Origin: Boseongicola sp.
GTDB lineage: Bacteria; Pseudomonadota; Alphaproteobacteria; Rhodobacterales; Rhodobacteraceae
DNA: 43,568 nucleotides
Direction of reading: 5' to 3'
NCBI GenBank assembly: GCA_028824715.1
Contig: JAPPCV010000169.1
Location: forward strand, 1 to 43,568
Positions 25,648 through 34,687 of the stretch are shown piece after piece. The notes below the pieces were generated by a model that worked only from the letters and a program-made list of their open reading frames with translations, searched no databases and was not told the origin of the DNA. Position numbers and translations under genes: made by a program. The first letter of the stretch is position 1, and each line of letters opens with the position of its first letter.

Positions 25648-26615
25648 TCGACGGGAGTGCCGTGCCACCCGGCCCAGCGCTTCTCCCAGTAAAGGTTGTG
25701 AATGCGTGTCGAGACAGGGCCCGACCCCTGGCAGATCGGCCTGCAGTCCACGGTGGAGATAGGGAGGATGCCGCCAGCGCTGGAAGTCAGGAACGCCTCA
25801 TCCGCCGCCAGAAGATCGTCTACGGTCACCGTGCCCACTTCGATGTTCAGCCCGATCTCGGCGCAAAGCTCCAGAGCCGTGAGCCGCGTTATTCCCTCAA
25901 GGCAGCCAAGCTCCGGGGTCATGATCCTGTTCTCTCGAACCACGAAGATGTTCGACCCTGGCGCCTCGGTCAGGACGTTGTTCCCGTCGGTCAGAACGCT
26001 CCACTCGGCACCGGCGGCGCCCGCTTCCATAAGCGACATGTTCAGGTCGAGTGAACAGAAGTTCTTCGCACGCGGGTCGATGGCGTTCGCGGGGATGCGG
26101 ATGTAGTCGTTCGAGACATGCAGATGAATGCCTGCCTGCCGGTCCGCATCGTCCTTGATGAACACGTATGGGATCACAAAGGCATAGAACCTGTTCGCGA
26201 ATCGCTCCGCATGCAGCCGGTCACTGGGGTTCGGCAGGTTCGCGCCCCGGGTGACCGACCACCAGACATATGCGTCCTTGAGCCCAGTACGCGCAACGAG
26301 CTCGTCCAGCAGTGCGGCCTCTTCGGCCTTGGCGAACGGATTCGAGAGCTTCATGCGGTCGCATGAGCGCGCAAACCGGGCCTGGTGGTCTTCAAGGCGG
26401 AAGAACTGGCCGCGGCTGACAGACACGACGTCATAGACCGCATCTGCCCGAACCAGCCCCAGATCGGTGATCGGCACGGCCGCCTCGCCCAAGGGCACGA
26501 ACCGGTCGATGACGAATGCCGCACCCGCCGTCCATTCCTGCGCGCGTGCCACCGGTGCGTGGGCAGGGTCGCTGGCCATGATTTCCTGCGCTGACACGGG
26601 AGAAAGGCCGTTCAT
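25620..26615 (-). CDS. Class IV PLP aminotransferase (branched-chain/D-amino-acid type)
   Basis: A 331-residue fold-type IV aminotransferase. The PLP lysine is Lys184 in DPRAKNF, and the cofactor segment TEAPGSNIFVV (about 216-226) and later SSAGGILPIS are intact. Class IV enzymes include branched-chain aminotransferases, D-amino-acid transaminases and aminodeoxychorismate lyase. The roughly 30-residue N-terminal extension and neighbours suggest a peripheral catabolic role, such as supplying the 2-oxoacid for the E1 dehydrogenase encoded across the regulator. The ATG overlaps the stop of the arylsulfotransferase-family gene (26612-26615), so the two are cotranscribed. Confidence 0.85.
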   Translation of the reverse strand: MNGLSPVSAQEIMASDPAHAPVARAQEWTAGAAFVIDRFVPLGEAAVPITDLGLVRADAVYDVVSVSRGQFFRLEDHQARFARSCDRMKLSNPFAKAEEAALLDELVARTGLKDAYVWWSVTRGANLPNPSDRLHAERFANRFYAFVIPYVFIKDDADRQAGIHLHVSNDYIRIPANAIDPRAKNFCSLDLNMSLMEAGAAGAEWSVLTDGNNVLTEAPGSNIFVVRENRIMTPELGCLEGITRLTALELCAEIGLNIEVGTVTVDDLLAADEAFLTSSAGGILPISTVDCRPICQGSGPVSTRIHNLYWEKRWAGWHGTPVDYEAVNWRD

Positions 26616-28272
26616 GCTGCACGCTCCGGCAGCAGTGCGTCGCGCAGGTCCAGCTTGATGCCGCTGCCTTTCGGATGAAGACTGTCGACCCGCATGCCGG
26701 AAAAGACCTCCCAGTGAATCAGGTCGTTTTCGTCACGCACGGTCATGTCGAACACGATGTCCCTTATGTCCTTGCGGTTGTATTCGAGACTCCGGGCATG
26801 GAAAGGGAATTCAGAGACGTAACGCAGTGAGCGATCGTCCTCGTCCATCCCGATGTCGTCGCGGCCATGCGGCATCGCGATGGAGTGGATCACAAGTGCC
26901 GTGTCGCTGTCTTCCAGCCGGTGCGCGTCGCCCATGGCCCAGGTGCGTTCCATGGCATCGGCATCCGTCAACGCGGAAGACCAGACTTGCTCGACCGACA
27001 TTGCATCCCTGTCAACGCTGTACTCGACGCCACGCGAGAAGCTCTCGTGGAAGGCGACACGTTCCTGTCCGGGGCGCGCTCCGTGGATTCCGTTGTCGAA
27101 GAGCATGATCGTTCCTTCCGAAGTCACCCGCGGGTTGTGCAGGTGCCAGGGCCACCTGAAGTTCTCGCCAATCGGGGCAAGGAGCCTTCCTTGCAGCCGG
27201 GCAGGCCAGCCATCGTGATCACCAAGGATCCAGACTGTTTCGCCCGACAGTCGGTCAATCTTCAGTATGCAGTCCTGCAGGCGCAGCGACACCAGAACGG
27301 AATCATCGCTTTCGTCGTAGGCAACACCGTTCCCGTGGGTCCAGTCGGCCGCGCCTGGAAATCCGCGGACATGCCAATAGGCATCCAGCGCATCATGCCC
27401 GATGCGGTCGGGATCAGGGTGGTCAAAGCTGTCCCAACTCCAGACCACTTCGCCCTCGGGCGTGAACTCGACAACCATGTCCCCGACGATTTCGCGATCG
27501 GCCTTGTGCTTGTCGGGCTCGCGGACCGAAGCTGGCCAGACCTTCACGCGTCCTGCGTGCGCCGAGAGTGCAAGGAATTTGCCGTTCGGCATCTGGCGGG
27601 GCTGATGATGCAGGCCGCGAACGTCGACGGGAATGCCGCCTTCCTCGGCGCCCTGCGGTCGTTGCGCGGCGAACCAGGCTCGAGTGACGTTTCCGGCAAC
27701 GTCGATCTCTCGCGAACAGGACTCGGTGTCATGGACAAACAGGTTGCCGCTCGCCAAATGCTCGATGCCCGCGGCGCGTCGGTCCAGCTTGCGCATCCAG
27801 CGCATCCGGCCCTGATTGTCGACCGCCACCAGCATGTCCCAATGGGTGAGCCACTTGCGCTGTGCAACCGTCATGTCCGTGATGCGCCCCATGGCGCGGC
27901 GGCGAACGGACAGGAAGGTGAATCGACCCGCCATGCGATGCGGCTGGGAGACATGCGTCTGCAGCGGCGGCTCTTCGAGCGGCGAGGCCGGTACGTCCTT
28001 CAGTCGGTGCGCTATCTTCGTCGGCCACGTCACGGCACCGTCCAACCCTGCGATCTGCACAGTTGCCTTCGCAACGCCTTCAGGATGGAACCCAAGCAGC
28101 AGGCAGCAGCCTTCCGCGGCCAGGAGGTGTTCGTCCCGGCATCGCCATTCTGCTCGATCCTGACACGAATCTGGTCCGCACCAGATGCACTCACGCGCGG
28201 CCAGGCGACAAGTGGCGCGTGCACCGGCCCGGGTTCGATGGTCGGCTCTGCAAGGAACTGCGGTGTGGGCAT
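26612..28272 (-). CDS. Arylsulfotransferase (ASST) family protein with an apparent N-terminal frameshift
   Basis: The long frame has the ASST-family propeller pattern: LVAVDNQGRMRWMR, DWTHGNGVAYDESDDS, LRLQDCILKIDRLSGETVW and PWHLHNPRVTSEGTIMLFDNG. ASST enzymes move sulfate between phenols without PAPS; other members have unknown roles. The good start lies in a different frame: GAGGGAG precedes ATG 28272, giving MPTPQFLAEPTIEPGPVHAP. That frame loses sense near 28140-28095, where the long frame resumes with LLLGFHPEGVAK. Joining them needs one added base (or two removed), so this is a real frameshift or a sequence error. No signal peptide is visible. The gene lies between the LysR gene (61 bases) and the aminotransferase (4-base overlap). 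Confidence 0.7.
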
Positions 28273-28333
28273 TGACGATCTCCCTCGTGGCACAATGCAA
28301 AGGACGTCGCACGCAAGGAAGACGGGATTGCTT

Positions 28334-29296
28334 TTATCTGTTAGAAGAATTGCTACTTTCGGCAGATGTCCATTCCGGCGGTTGCCAAGCCACGTTGGCG
28401 GCCTTGATCAGATCGTCGGCGATCTCAACGACGAGTGTTCGGATGTTGCGCTGGGCTTCCGTCATTTTCTCGACCCGCGGCCCGGCCAGGTGGACCGTGC
28501 GATTGAAGCTGGGCAAGTCAATGCGGCGATGGGCGGCGAGCCCGGCGGCGATTTCATCGTTGAACTGGGCAATGGGCGCCACGCAGAATCGACGCCCTCG
28601 CACGAGATACTCCCGCCGGATCTCGATCGACGAGCACTCGATCAGGTCGGCCCAAGTCGAGCCGGTCTTCCTGAACCCGCGCTCGAGCTGTTCTCGGGAC
28701 CAGATCGCGCGCACGTCAAGCACGACCGGAAGCCCTGCCACTTCCGAAACGGGCACGGGGTCTGGCAACGGCGCGCAAAGGTCTGGGGGCCCGATCAGGG
28801 ACAGGCGCTCATTGTAGACCGGAAGACTTTCTGATTCGTCCGTTTCGACATCCCTGTCAAAGAATGCAAAGTCGCATTCTCCAGCTTCCCACATGCGCTC
28901 CAGGTCCGCCGGAAATCCCTGGTTGAAGAGAAGCGTTAAGCCCGGATGCCTGTCGAAGCCCAGTTCCATCAGCCGAGGCACCAGCACACGGCTCAGGGAC
29001 GGCGTGACGCCGACCCGGACTGTCCCCTCGCTGGTGTTTCGATGCCGGGACAGTTCGCGCCGCGTGCGTTCGACCGCGCCAAGAATTTCTTCCGCGCGCT
29101 GGAACAGGACCTTGCCGACGGGGGTCGGCCGCATGCCACGTGAATGACGGGTCAGCAGCTTCAGGCCAAGCTCGGCCTCCAGTTTCCGTATCTGCTGGCC
29201 GATCGCCGGCTGCGTCACGTTCAGCGCCTCGCTCGCCGCAGTCAGGCTCTCGTGCTTGGCGACGGCGTGAAAGTACCTGAGCTGGCGGAAATCCAT
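28334..29296 (-). CDS. LysR-family transcriptional regulator
   Basis: A 320-residue LysR protein. The winged helix-turn-helix is at the N-terminus (MDFRQLRYFHAVAKHESLTA, then ALNVTQPAIGQQIRKLE). The effector-binding domain begins near residue 90 (GTVRVGVTP). Two close ATGs exist (29302 and 29296); AAGGGG is spaced 7 bases from the second, which I use. It diverges from the E1 alpha operon across 125 bases and leads the ASST/aminotransferase transcript. It is placed to control both arms of the island. LysR proteins usually respond to a pathway substrate or intermediate; the ligand here is unknown. Confidence 0.93.
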   Translation of the reverse strand: MDFRQLRYFHAVAKHESLTAASEALNVTQPAIGQQIRKLEAELGLKLLTRHSRGMRPTPVGKVLFQRAEEILGAVERTRRELSRHRNTSEGTVRVGVTPSLSRVLVPRLMELGFDRHPGLTLLFNQGFPADLERMWEAGECDFAFFDRDVETDESESLPVYNERLSLIGPPDLCAPLPDPVPVSEVAGLPVVLDVRAIWSREQLERGFRKTGSTWADLIECSSIEIRREYLVRGRRFCVAPIAQFNDEIAAGLAAHRRIDLPSFNRTVHLAGPRVEKMTEAQRNIRTLVVEIADDLIKAANVAWQPPEWTSAESSNSSNR

Positions 29297-29376
29297 CGGC
29301 ATGCCCCTTGCTCAAGGTCGGCTCGAATGACATTAGTTGCGCTTTCCTCTCCTGTAAATCCGGGGCTATTGTCGCA

Positions 29377-29391
29377 GCCGACGCCGTCGGC
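29377..29391. promoter_or_regulatory. Candidate LysR operator in the divergent region
   Basis: GCCGAC-GCC-GTCGGC is a perfect 15-base dyad, 31-45 bases before the E1 alpha start, inside the 125-base gap between the regulator and the operon. Position and symmetry fit a regulator site, though GC-rich dyads are common in this DNA. I could not identify clear promoter hexamers, as expected for activator-dependent promoters. Confidence 0.4.
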
Positions 29392-29421
29392 ATACGTTCA
29401 CGGGCAAGAAGAAGGTACGCC

Positions 29422-30417
29422 ATGGCAGCGAGCACCTCGAACATTCAGCCCGACGACGATGTCCTGATCGAGTTGTATCGACGGATGCTCTTGATCAGGA
29501 AGTCGGAGGAACAGCTCTTCCGCGACGTGAAGCTGGGGCGGACGCCGGGGCAGGTGCACCTGTCCGATGGCCAGGAGGCGGTAGCCGTCGGGATCTGCGC
29601 CCCTCTTGATGATCGGGACCAGATCACTTCCACCCATCGCGGGCACGGGCACTACCTGGCCAAGGGCGGCGACGTCAACGCGATGTTCGCCGAGGTCTAT
29701 GGCAAGGCCGAAGGCATCTGCCGCGGCATGGGAGGATCGATGCATGTGGCAGACTTCTCGAAGGGGATAGTAGGTGCCAACGGGATCGTGGGTGCGGGGC
29801 TCGGCATTGCCACAGGTGTCGGCCTCGCCAACCAGCTTGAGGGAGAAGGGCGTGTCGCGGTCTGCTTCTTTGGTGACGGGGCGGCCAACCAAGGGTCGCT
29901 GATGGAAAGCCTCAACATATCCTCGCTCTGGAGGCTGCCGGTTCTCTTTGTCTGTGAAAACAACGGGTTTTCCGAGTTTTCACCCTCCGGCACGGTTACA
30001 TGCGGCGTGATCTCCGATCGTGCCAGGCCGTTTGGCATCCCGATCTGGAACATCGACGGCAATGATGTGGTGGAGGTCTGGAGGACGGCGCGCGAAGCGG
30101 TGGATCATTGCCGGTCCGGTGCCGGGCCGGCCTTCATCGAGGCGCGGACCTACCGCTTTTCGGGGCATTTCTCGGCCGAGGCAATGATCCTCTCCACGCC
30201 CTATCGAAGTGACGAAGAGATCGAGGCGTGGCGCGCGAAGGATCCGGTTGCAAGGACGCGCGCGCTGATCATTGATCGCGGGGCGGCGGACGCCGCAGCA
30301 TGTGAACGCCTGGAAATGGAGGCGGACGCGTGCGTGGAAGGCGCCGTGGCCTTCGGCGAAGCTGGCACCGCGCCGAATTCCGGAACGGCGGAGCAGCTGA
30401 TGCGGGCGGGCTCCTGA
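29422..30417 (+). CDS. Thiamine diphosphate-dependent 2-oxoacid/acetoin dehydrogenase E1 component, alpha subunit
   Basis: A 331-residue E1 alpha subunit. The ThDP motif runs from GDGAANQG (151-158) to CENN (178-181). The active-site HRGHGHYLAKG (72-82) and GICRGMGGSMHVAD (98-111) are conserved, and overall it looks most like acetoin dehydrogenase AcoA. Such enzymes decarboxylate or cleave a 2-oxo compound and pass the acyl group to a lipoyl arm. AAGAAGG lies before ATG 29422. The stop overlaps the E1 beta start by one base (TGATG). Substrate could be acetoin, a branched-chain 2-oxoacid, or something new; the nearby aminotransferase could make a 2-oxoacid. Confidence 0.88.
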   Translation: MAASTSNIQPDDDVLIELYRRMLLIRKSEEQLFRDVKLGRTPGQVHLSDGQEAVAVGICAPLDDRDQITSTHRGHGHYLAKGGDVNAMFAEVYGKAEGICRGMGGSMHVADFSKGIVGANGIVGAGLGIATGVGLANQLEGEGRVAVCFFGDGAANQGSLMESLNISSLWRLPVLFVCENNGFSEFSPSGTVTCGVISDRARPFGIPIWNIDGNDVVEVWRTAREAVDHCRSGAGPAFIEARTYRFSGHFSAEAMILSTPYRSDEEIEAWRAKDPVARTRALIIDRGAADAAACERLEMEADACVEGAVAFGEAGTAPNSGTAEQLMRAGS

Positions 30418-31394
30418 TGCCGCGGATGCGTTTCATTCAAGCGATCAACCAGGCACTTGCCGAAGAGATGGCGCGCGACTCCAGGACGATACTGATCGGA
30501 GAGGATGTCGAAGCGTCGATCTTCGGTGACACGCGTGGCCTTCTGGATCGATTCGGTGCAGACCGGGTCCGCAACACGCCGATCTCCGAGCAGACGCTGA
30601 CAGGAATCTCCGTTGGTGCAGCGGCGTGCGGATGTCGCGTCATCCTGCACATGATGTTCGCGAATTTCATTTACACGGGCTTTGATGCCATCGCCAACCA
30701 GATGGCGAAGCTGAGATTGATGAGCGGAGGGCAGGTCACCTTGCCGATAACGGTGATCGCGAACTATGGTGGCGGACGTTCGACCGCGGCGCAGCATTCC
30801 GACACGCCCCTTTCGCTCCTGATGAACCTGGCTGGAGTCGAAGTGGTCGTTCCGTCGACGCCGGACAACGCCAAGGGTCTCATGAAGTCAGCGATCCGCT
30901 CCGACAATCCGACCTTCTTTCTCGAACCCGGTGGACGGGGCGGCGATGCTGGCGAAGTCCCGAGCGGTGACTACGTCACGCCGCTCGGCGAGGCTCGCGT
31001 CATGCGCGAAGGCAGCGACCTGTCGCTGATCACCATGGGATCGATGGCCCGGATGACATTGCGGGCCGCGCAGCTGCTGGAGACGGAACTGGGCGTGTCG
31101 GCGGAGGTCCTGGACCTGCAGTCACTGGTGCCGCTCGACACGGCGGCAATTCTTGCCAGCGTCGAAAGGACCGGCCGTGCGATCGTGGTGGACGAGAGTC
31201 GCGACGCCTGTTCGGTCGCCAGCCATGTCGCGGCAATCCTCGCTGACAAGGGCTTTGCCCAGCTGAAAGCGCCCGTCCGACGCATCACCGTGCCGGATGC
31301 CGCGATGCCCTATGCGCCGTCCGCGGAACTGCCCTTGTTGCCAAGTCCCGAACGCATTGTCATTGCCGCAAGGACGCTCTTTCCCGAGGCATAG
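30417..31394 (+). CDS. Thiamine diphosphate-dependent dehydrogenase E1 component, beta subunit
   Basis: A 325-residue partner of the preceding alpha subunit. It starts MPRMRFIQAINQALAEEM and has IGEDVEAS, the conserved active-site glutamate in NTPISEQTLTG (Glu58), AQHSDTPLSLLMN, and the C-terminal transketolase domain (VLDLQSLVPLDTAAI, VVDESRDAC). It overlaps the alpha gene by one base and precedes the lipoyl-domain gene by 3 bases. Alpha-plus-beta E1 enzymes normally work with a dihydrolipoyl acyltransferase (E2) and E3; neither follows here. Either E2/E3 are shared with complexes elsewhere or this E1 works differently. Confidence 0.9.
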   Translation: MPRMRFIQAINQALAEEMARDSRTILIGEDVEASIFGDTRGLLDRFGADRVRNTPISEQTLTGISVGAAACGCRVILHMMFANFIYTGFDAIANQMAKLRLMSGGQVTLPITVIANYGGGRSTAAQHSDTPLSLLMNLAGVEVVVPSTPDNAKGLMKSAIRSDNPTFFLEPGGRGGDAGEVPSGDYVTPLGEARVMREGSDLSLITMGSMARMTLRAAQLLETELGVSAEVLDLQSLVPLDTAAILASVERTGRAIVVDESRDACSVASHVAAILADKGFAQLKAPVRRITVPDAAMPYAPSAELPLLPSPERIVIAARTLFPEA

Positions 31395-31397
31395 GAA

Positions 31398-31637
31398 ATG
31401 AAAGCCGAGCTCAAGCTTGCCCGCATCGGGTTGAACATGGAAGAAGGAACCGTCACGAAGCAGCGCGTCGCGGCGGGTGATCGTTTCAAGACGGGAGACT
31501 TCTCCTACGAGGTGGTGACGGGAAAGGCGTCCAACGAGATTGAGGCTCCCGGCGATGGCGTGACGGCCGAAGTCCCTGTTGGCGAGGACGAGGTTGCTGC
31601 CGAGTGCCAGGATGCCTGCAATTTCGAAAGCGCGTGA
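31398..31637 (+). CDS. Stand-alone lipoyl-domain protein
   Basis: A 79-residue protein that is only a biotinyl/lipoyl domain. KLARIGLNMEEGTVTKQRV matches the first half (LGLTMTEGT in typical E2s), and FSYEVVTGKASNEIEAPGDG matches the hairpin with the modified lysine, here Lys43. The usual D-K-A/V is G-K-A. The last part (after residue 60) is acidic and contains two cysteines not seen in typical lipoyl domains. No catalytic E2 domain follows, because the next gene starts after 8 bases in another family. It is probably the acyl or electron carrier for the E1 proteins. Whether it is lipoylated is untested. Confidence 0.8.
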   Translation: MKAELKLARIGLNMEEGTVTKQRVAAGDRFKTGDFSYEVVTGKASNEIEAPGDGVTAEVPVGEDEVAAECQDACNFESA

Positions 31638-31645
31638 GGGGAACA

Positions 31646-33220
31646 TTGACCGATTCACAGGTGATCATCAATGGCGGAGGGCCGGTTGGTCTGGGCCTTG
31701 CGATTGACCTCGCACTGAAGGGAGTCGAGAGCATCGTGCTGGAACGCACGACCGAGCTTCACCGCATCCCCAAAGGACAGAACCTGACACAGCGAACGGG
31801 AGAGCACTTTCGCGCTTGGGGCATTGCGGACCAAGTGCGTGCAGCTACACCGATCCCGCCTGAATTCGGCAATGCCGGCCTCGTGACCTACGGCCGTCTT
31901 CTGAGCGAATTTCACTATGACTGGTTTCAACGCTCGCGCGTGCGACCCTACTACTTCGCCGACAACGAGCGCTTGCCACAGTACAATCTCGAGAGCGTCT
32001 TGAGGGATCGCGTTGCCGATCTGCCTCAGGTGACGTTCGTTCAGGGTGCGGAAGTCACCGATGTGACCCAGGGTGATGCCGGCGTTTGCGTTTCCTACGA
32101 GGCCGATGGCGCGAACCATGTGGTTGAGGCCGCCTACGCCGTGGGCTGCGACGGGGCGCGATCGGTAACGCGCGACGCCGGCGGCATCCGGAACGAGACC
32201 GACCACGAGGGGCCGCGCATGGCCTTGCTCGTTTTCCGGTCCTTGGAATTGCATGACCTGCTCGAACGCTATCCCGGCAAGTCGATCTTCAATGTCATGC
32301 ACCCCTCGATGGATGGCTACTGGCAGTTTCTGGGCCGTGTCGACCTGAACGGCGGCTGGTTCTTTCATGCACCGGTGCCGGACGGCGCCACGCGGGAAAA
32401 TTTCGACTTCCACGCCTTCCTTCACAAAATGGCTGGCGTGGAATTTGCGCTGGAATTCGAGCATATCGGGTTCTGGGACCTGCGCATTTCCCACGCCCGG
32501 ACCTATCGCAACGAACGTGTCTTTCTTGCCGGAGACGCCTGTCACAGTCACCCGCCGTACGGTGGCTACGGGGTCAATACAGGCCTTGAGGATGCCCGCA
32601 ATCTCGGCTGGAAGCTTGACGCAGCCCTGAAGGGCTGGGCTGGAGCCGAGCTGCTCGACAGCTATACCGCCGAACGGCATCCGGTCTTCCGTTCGGTCAG
32701 CAGGGATTTCATCAGCCGGATGATCGAGGACTTTCGCGGGTTCACGAGGGAGTTCTCCCCGGAGAAGGACAAGGCGTCCTTCGACAAGGCATGGGCCGCG
32801 CGGGCCAATGCAGACGACGCGGACGTGACCGAGTTCCTGCCACACTACGCCGGCTCGCCCATTGTTCTCGGTGAGCCGGGAGAGCAGTCAGGGGCGAAGG
32901 GCAGGCACGGATTCAAAGCCAGGCCGGGCCATCACCTTGCACCGCAGGCACTGCCCGGCAGCGGCGATCTTTGGGATGCGCTCGGCCCAGGTTTCACGCT
33001 AATGGATCTTTGCGGCGACAAGGCTCTTTCGACGGGATTTGCTGGCGCGGCTGATACCCTTGGCGTCCCGTTCGAGGTGCTGACACTGCAATCTGGCGCG
33101 CTGCGGGAGGCCTATGGGTGCAGCGCGATCCTCGTGCGACCCGATCAGTTCATCGCCTGGGTCGGCTCGTCGGCGGAGTCTGGCACCAAGAGCATTCTCG
33201 CCCGCGCCATCGGGCAATAG
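31646..33220 (+). CDS. FAD-dependent aromatic-type hydroxylase (PheA/TfdB family)
   Basis: A 524-residue flavoprotein monooxygenase. It has the FAD dinucleotide motif GGGPVG (10-15), the DG motif CDGARS (168-173) and the GD motif GDACHSHPPYGG (296-307), with a thioredoxin-like C-terminal region. Members hydroxylate phenols, aromatic acids or polyketide-like rings with NAD(P)H and oxygen; the substrate cannot be read. The start is probably TTG 31646 (then TDSQVIINGGG): GAGG lies 6 bases before it and no ATG is available nearby; GTG 31661 is an alternative. It begins 8 bases after the lipoyl gene and is clearly in the same operon. Confidence 0.87.
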   Translation: MTDSQVIINGGGPVGLGLAIDLALKGVESIVLERTTELHRIPKGQNLTQRTGEHFRAWGIADQVRAATPIPPEFGNAGLVTYGRLLSEFHYDWFQRSRVRPYYFADNERLPQYNLESVLRDRVADLPQVTFVQGAEVTDVTQGDAGVCVSYEADGANHVVEAAYAVGCDGARSVTRDAGGIRNETDHEGPRMALLVFRSLELHDLLERYPGKSIFNVMHPSMDGYWQFLGRVDLNGGWFFHAPVPDGATRENFDFHAFLHKMAGVEFALEFEHIGFWDLRISHARTYRNERVFLAGDACHSHPPYGGYGVNTGLEDARNLGWKLDAALKGWAGAELLDSYTAERHPVFRSVSRDFISRMIEDFRGFTREFSPEKDKASFDKAWAARANADDADVTEFLPHYAGSPIVLGEPGEQSGAKGRHGFKARPGHHLAPQALPGSGDLWDALGPGFTLMDLCGDKALSTGFAGAADTLGVPFEVLTLQSGALREAYGCSAILVRPDQFIAWVGSSAESGTKSILARAIGQ

Positions 33221-33238
33221 GATTCGGAGGTTCATGAC

Positions 33239-34687
33239 ATGCCATCCAAGGAAGGTCACCACTATATCGGCGGTTCATGGGTTTCGGACGCGCCAAACGG
33301 CATGATCCCGGTCCAGAACCCCTCGGACGGTTCGGTCTTCGCCGAGGCGCCGAACGGATCGACCGACCTGGCGGGTCAGGCGGTGATGGCGGCCCGCGAT
33401 GCCTTTGAGACCTCGGATTGGGCGTCAAGCCCCCGGCTTCGCGCGGCCGTCCTGCTCGAATTCGCTGACATCCTGGAATCTCGTGCGGATGAAATCGCGG
33501 ACCTGATGGCCAGGGAAAACGGCAAGGTGCTTGGCCAGGCCCGGCACGAGATTGCCGCCGGCTATGGTGAGGCACGCTACTACGCGGGCGTTGCGCGAAA
33601 CGTATTTGGCCGAACTTTCGAGAGTGCGCCCGGCAAGATGAGCCTCATGACGCGAGAGGCTTCGGGCGTCGTCTCGGTCATCGTGCCATGGAATGCACCG
33701 GTCACGCTGCTGGTTCGGTCCGTCGCCCCGGCACTGGCGGCTGGCTGCACGGTGATCATCAAGCCGGCATCGCAGACTCCCTTGACCAATGCTGCCGTCA
33801 TGGCCTGCTTCGAGTCGGTCGCATCGCTGCCAAGTGGTGTGGTCAACTCAGTCAACGAGTACGGCACCGAGGTTGGCACCGTCCTGTCCACGCATCCCGA
33901 AATCGACGTGATTTCATTTACCGGATCGTCCCGCACCGGCAGGATCATCATGGCCAATGCCGCAGACACGATCAAGCATGTCTCGCTGGAGCTGGGCGGG
34001 AAGGCCCCCGCGCTGGTCTTTGAAGGTGCGGATCTCGTCGGGGCGGTGACGGAGATCAGGCGCGGTTCGTTGGCGCTCAACGGGCAAATGTGCACGTGCA
34101 TCAGCCGGGTGCTCGTGCAGGACACGATCTATGACGAGGTGAAGGCACGCCTGAGGGCCGCATACGAGGCGACAAGGGTTGGGGACGCACGTGCCGAGGG
34201 AGTTGAACTGGGTCCGGTAATAGACAAGCCGAGTCAGCTGCGGCTGCTTGGCATTGTCGATCGTGCGGGTGCGGAGGCCAGTCTGGTGGTGCGCGGCAAG
34301 GCAGGCGGCGACGAGTTGTCGGACGGCTTCTTCATGACGCCGTCGATGTTCGAAATTGACGATGTGTCTCATGACCTCGTGCAGGAAGAGCTGTTCGGCC
34401 CCATCGTCTCTCTTGAACGCTTCAGCGACGAGCCGGAGGCTGTCGCGAAGGCCAACGCGACCCGATTCGGCCTTGCCGCCTCCGTGTACACCAACGACCT
34501 GAACGTCTCGATGCGCATGGCGCGCAAGCTGCGCTTTGGAACGGTCTGGCTCAATTCCCATAACCGGCTTTTTGCAGAAGTCGAGACGGGCGGTTACCGC
34601 GAAAGCGGAATAGGGCGGCTCCACGGTGTCGAGGCGATGAACGACTTCCTCGAGACCAAGCATGTCTACTACGAGGTGGAAGGCTGA
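33239..34687 (+). CDS. NAD(P)-dependent aldehyde dehydrogenase
   Basis: A 482-residue aldehyde dehydrogenase superfamily enzyme. The active-site set is intact: Asn152 in PWNAP, the FTGSSRTG cofactor loop, Glu251 in LELGGKAP, and nucleophile Cys285 in NGQMCTC; EELFGPIV follows later. The substrate is unknown. A benzaldehyde/vanillin-type or semialdehyde substrate would suit the hydroxylase next to it. It follows the hydroxylase by 18 bases and its stop overlaps the next start (TGATG), so it belongs to the operon. The second cysteine two residues after the nucleophile is unremarkable in the family. Confidence 0.92.
   Translation: MPSKEGHHYIGGSWVSDAPNGMIPVQNPSDGSVFAEAPNGSTDLAGQAVMAARDAFETSDWASSPRLRAAVLLEFADILESRADEIADLMARENGKVLGQARHEIAAGYGEARYYAGVARNVFGRTFESAPGKMSLMTREASGVVSVIVPWNAPVTLLVRSVAPALAAGCTVIIKPASQTPLTNAAVMACFESVASLPSGVVNSVNEYGTEVGTVLSTHPEIDVISFTGSSRTGRIIMANAADTIKHVSLELGGKAPALVFEGADLVGAVTEIRRGSLALNGQMCTCISRVLVQDTIYDEVKARLRAAYEATRVGDARAEGVELGPVIDKPSQLRLLGIVDRAGAEASLVVRGKAGGDELSDGFFMTPSMFEIDDVSHDLVQEELFGPIVSLERFSDEPEAVAKANATRFGLAASVYTNDLNVSMRMARKLRFGTVWLNSHNRLFAEVETGGYRESGIGRLHGVEAMNDFLETKHVYYEVEG

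Noticed and set aside
26867-28834. Long open frame of 655 codons on the plus strand
   Set aside because: It lies antisense to the ASST-family and LysR genes, shows no domain and is Arg/His-rich. Such frames are common opposite GC-rich genes.
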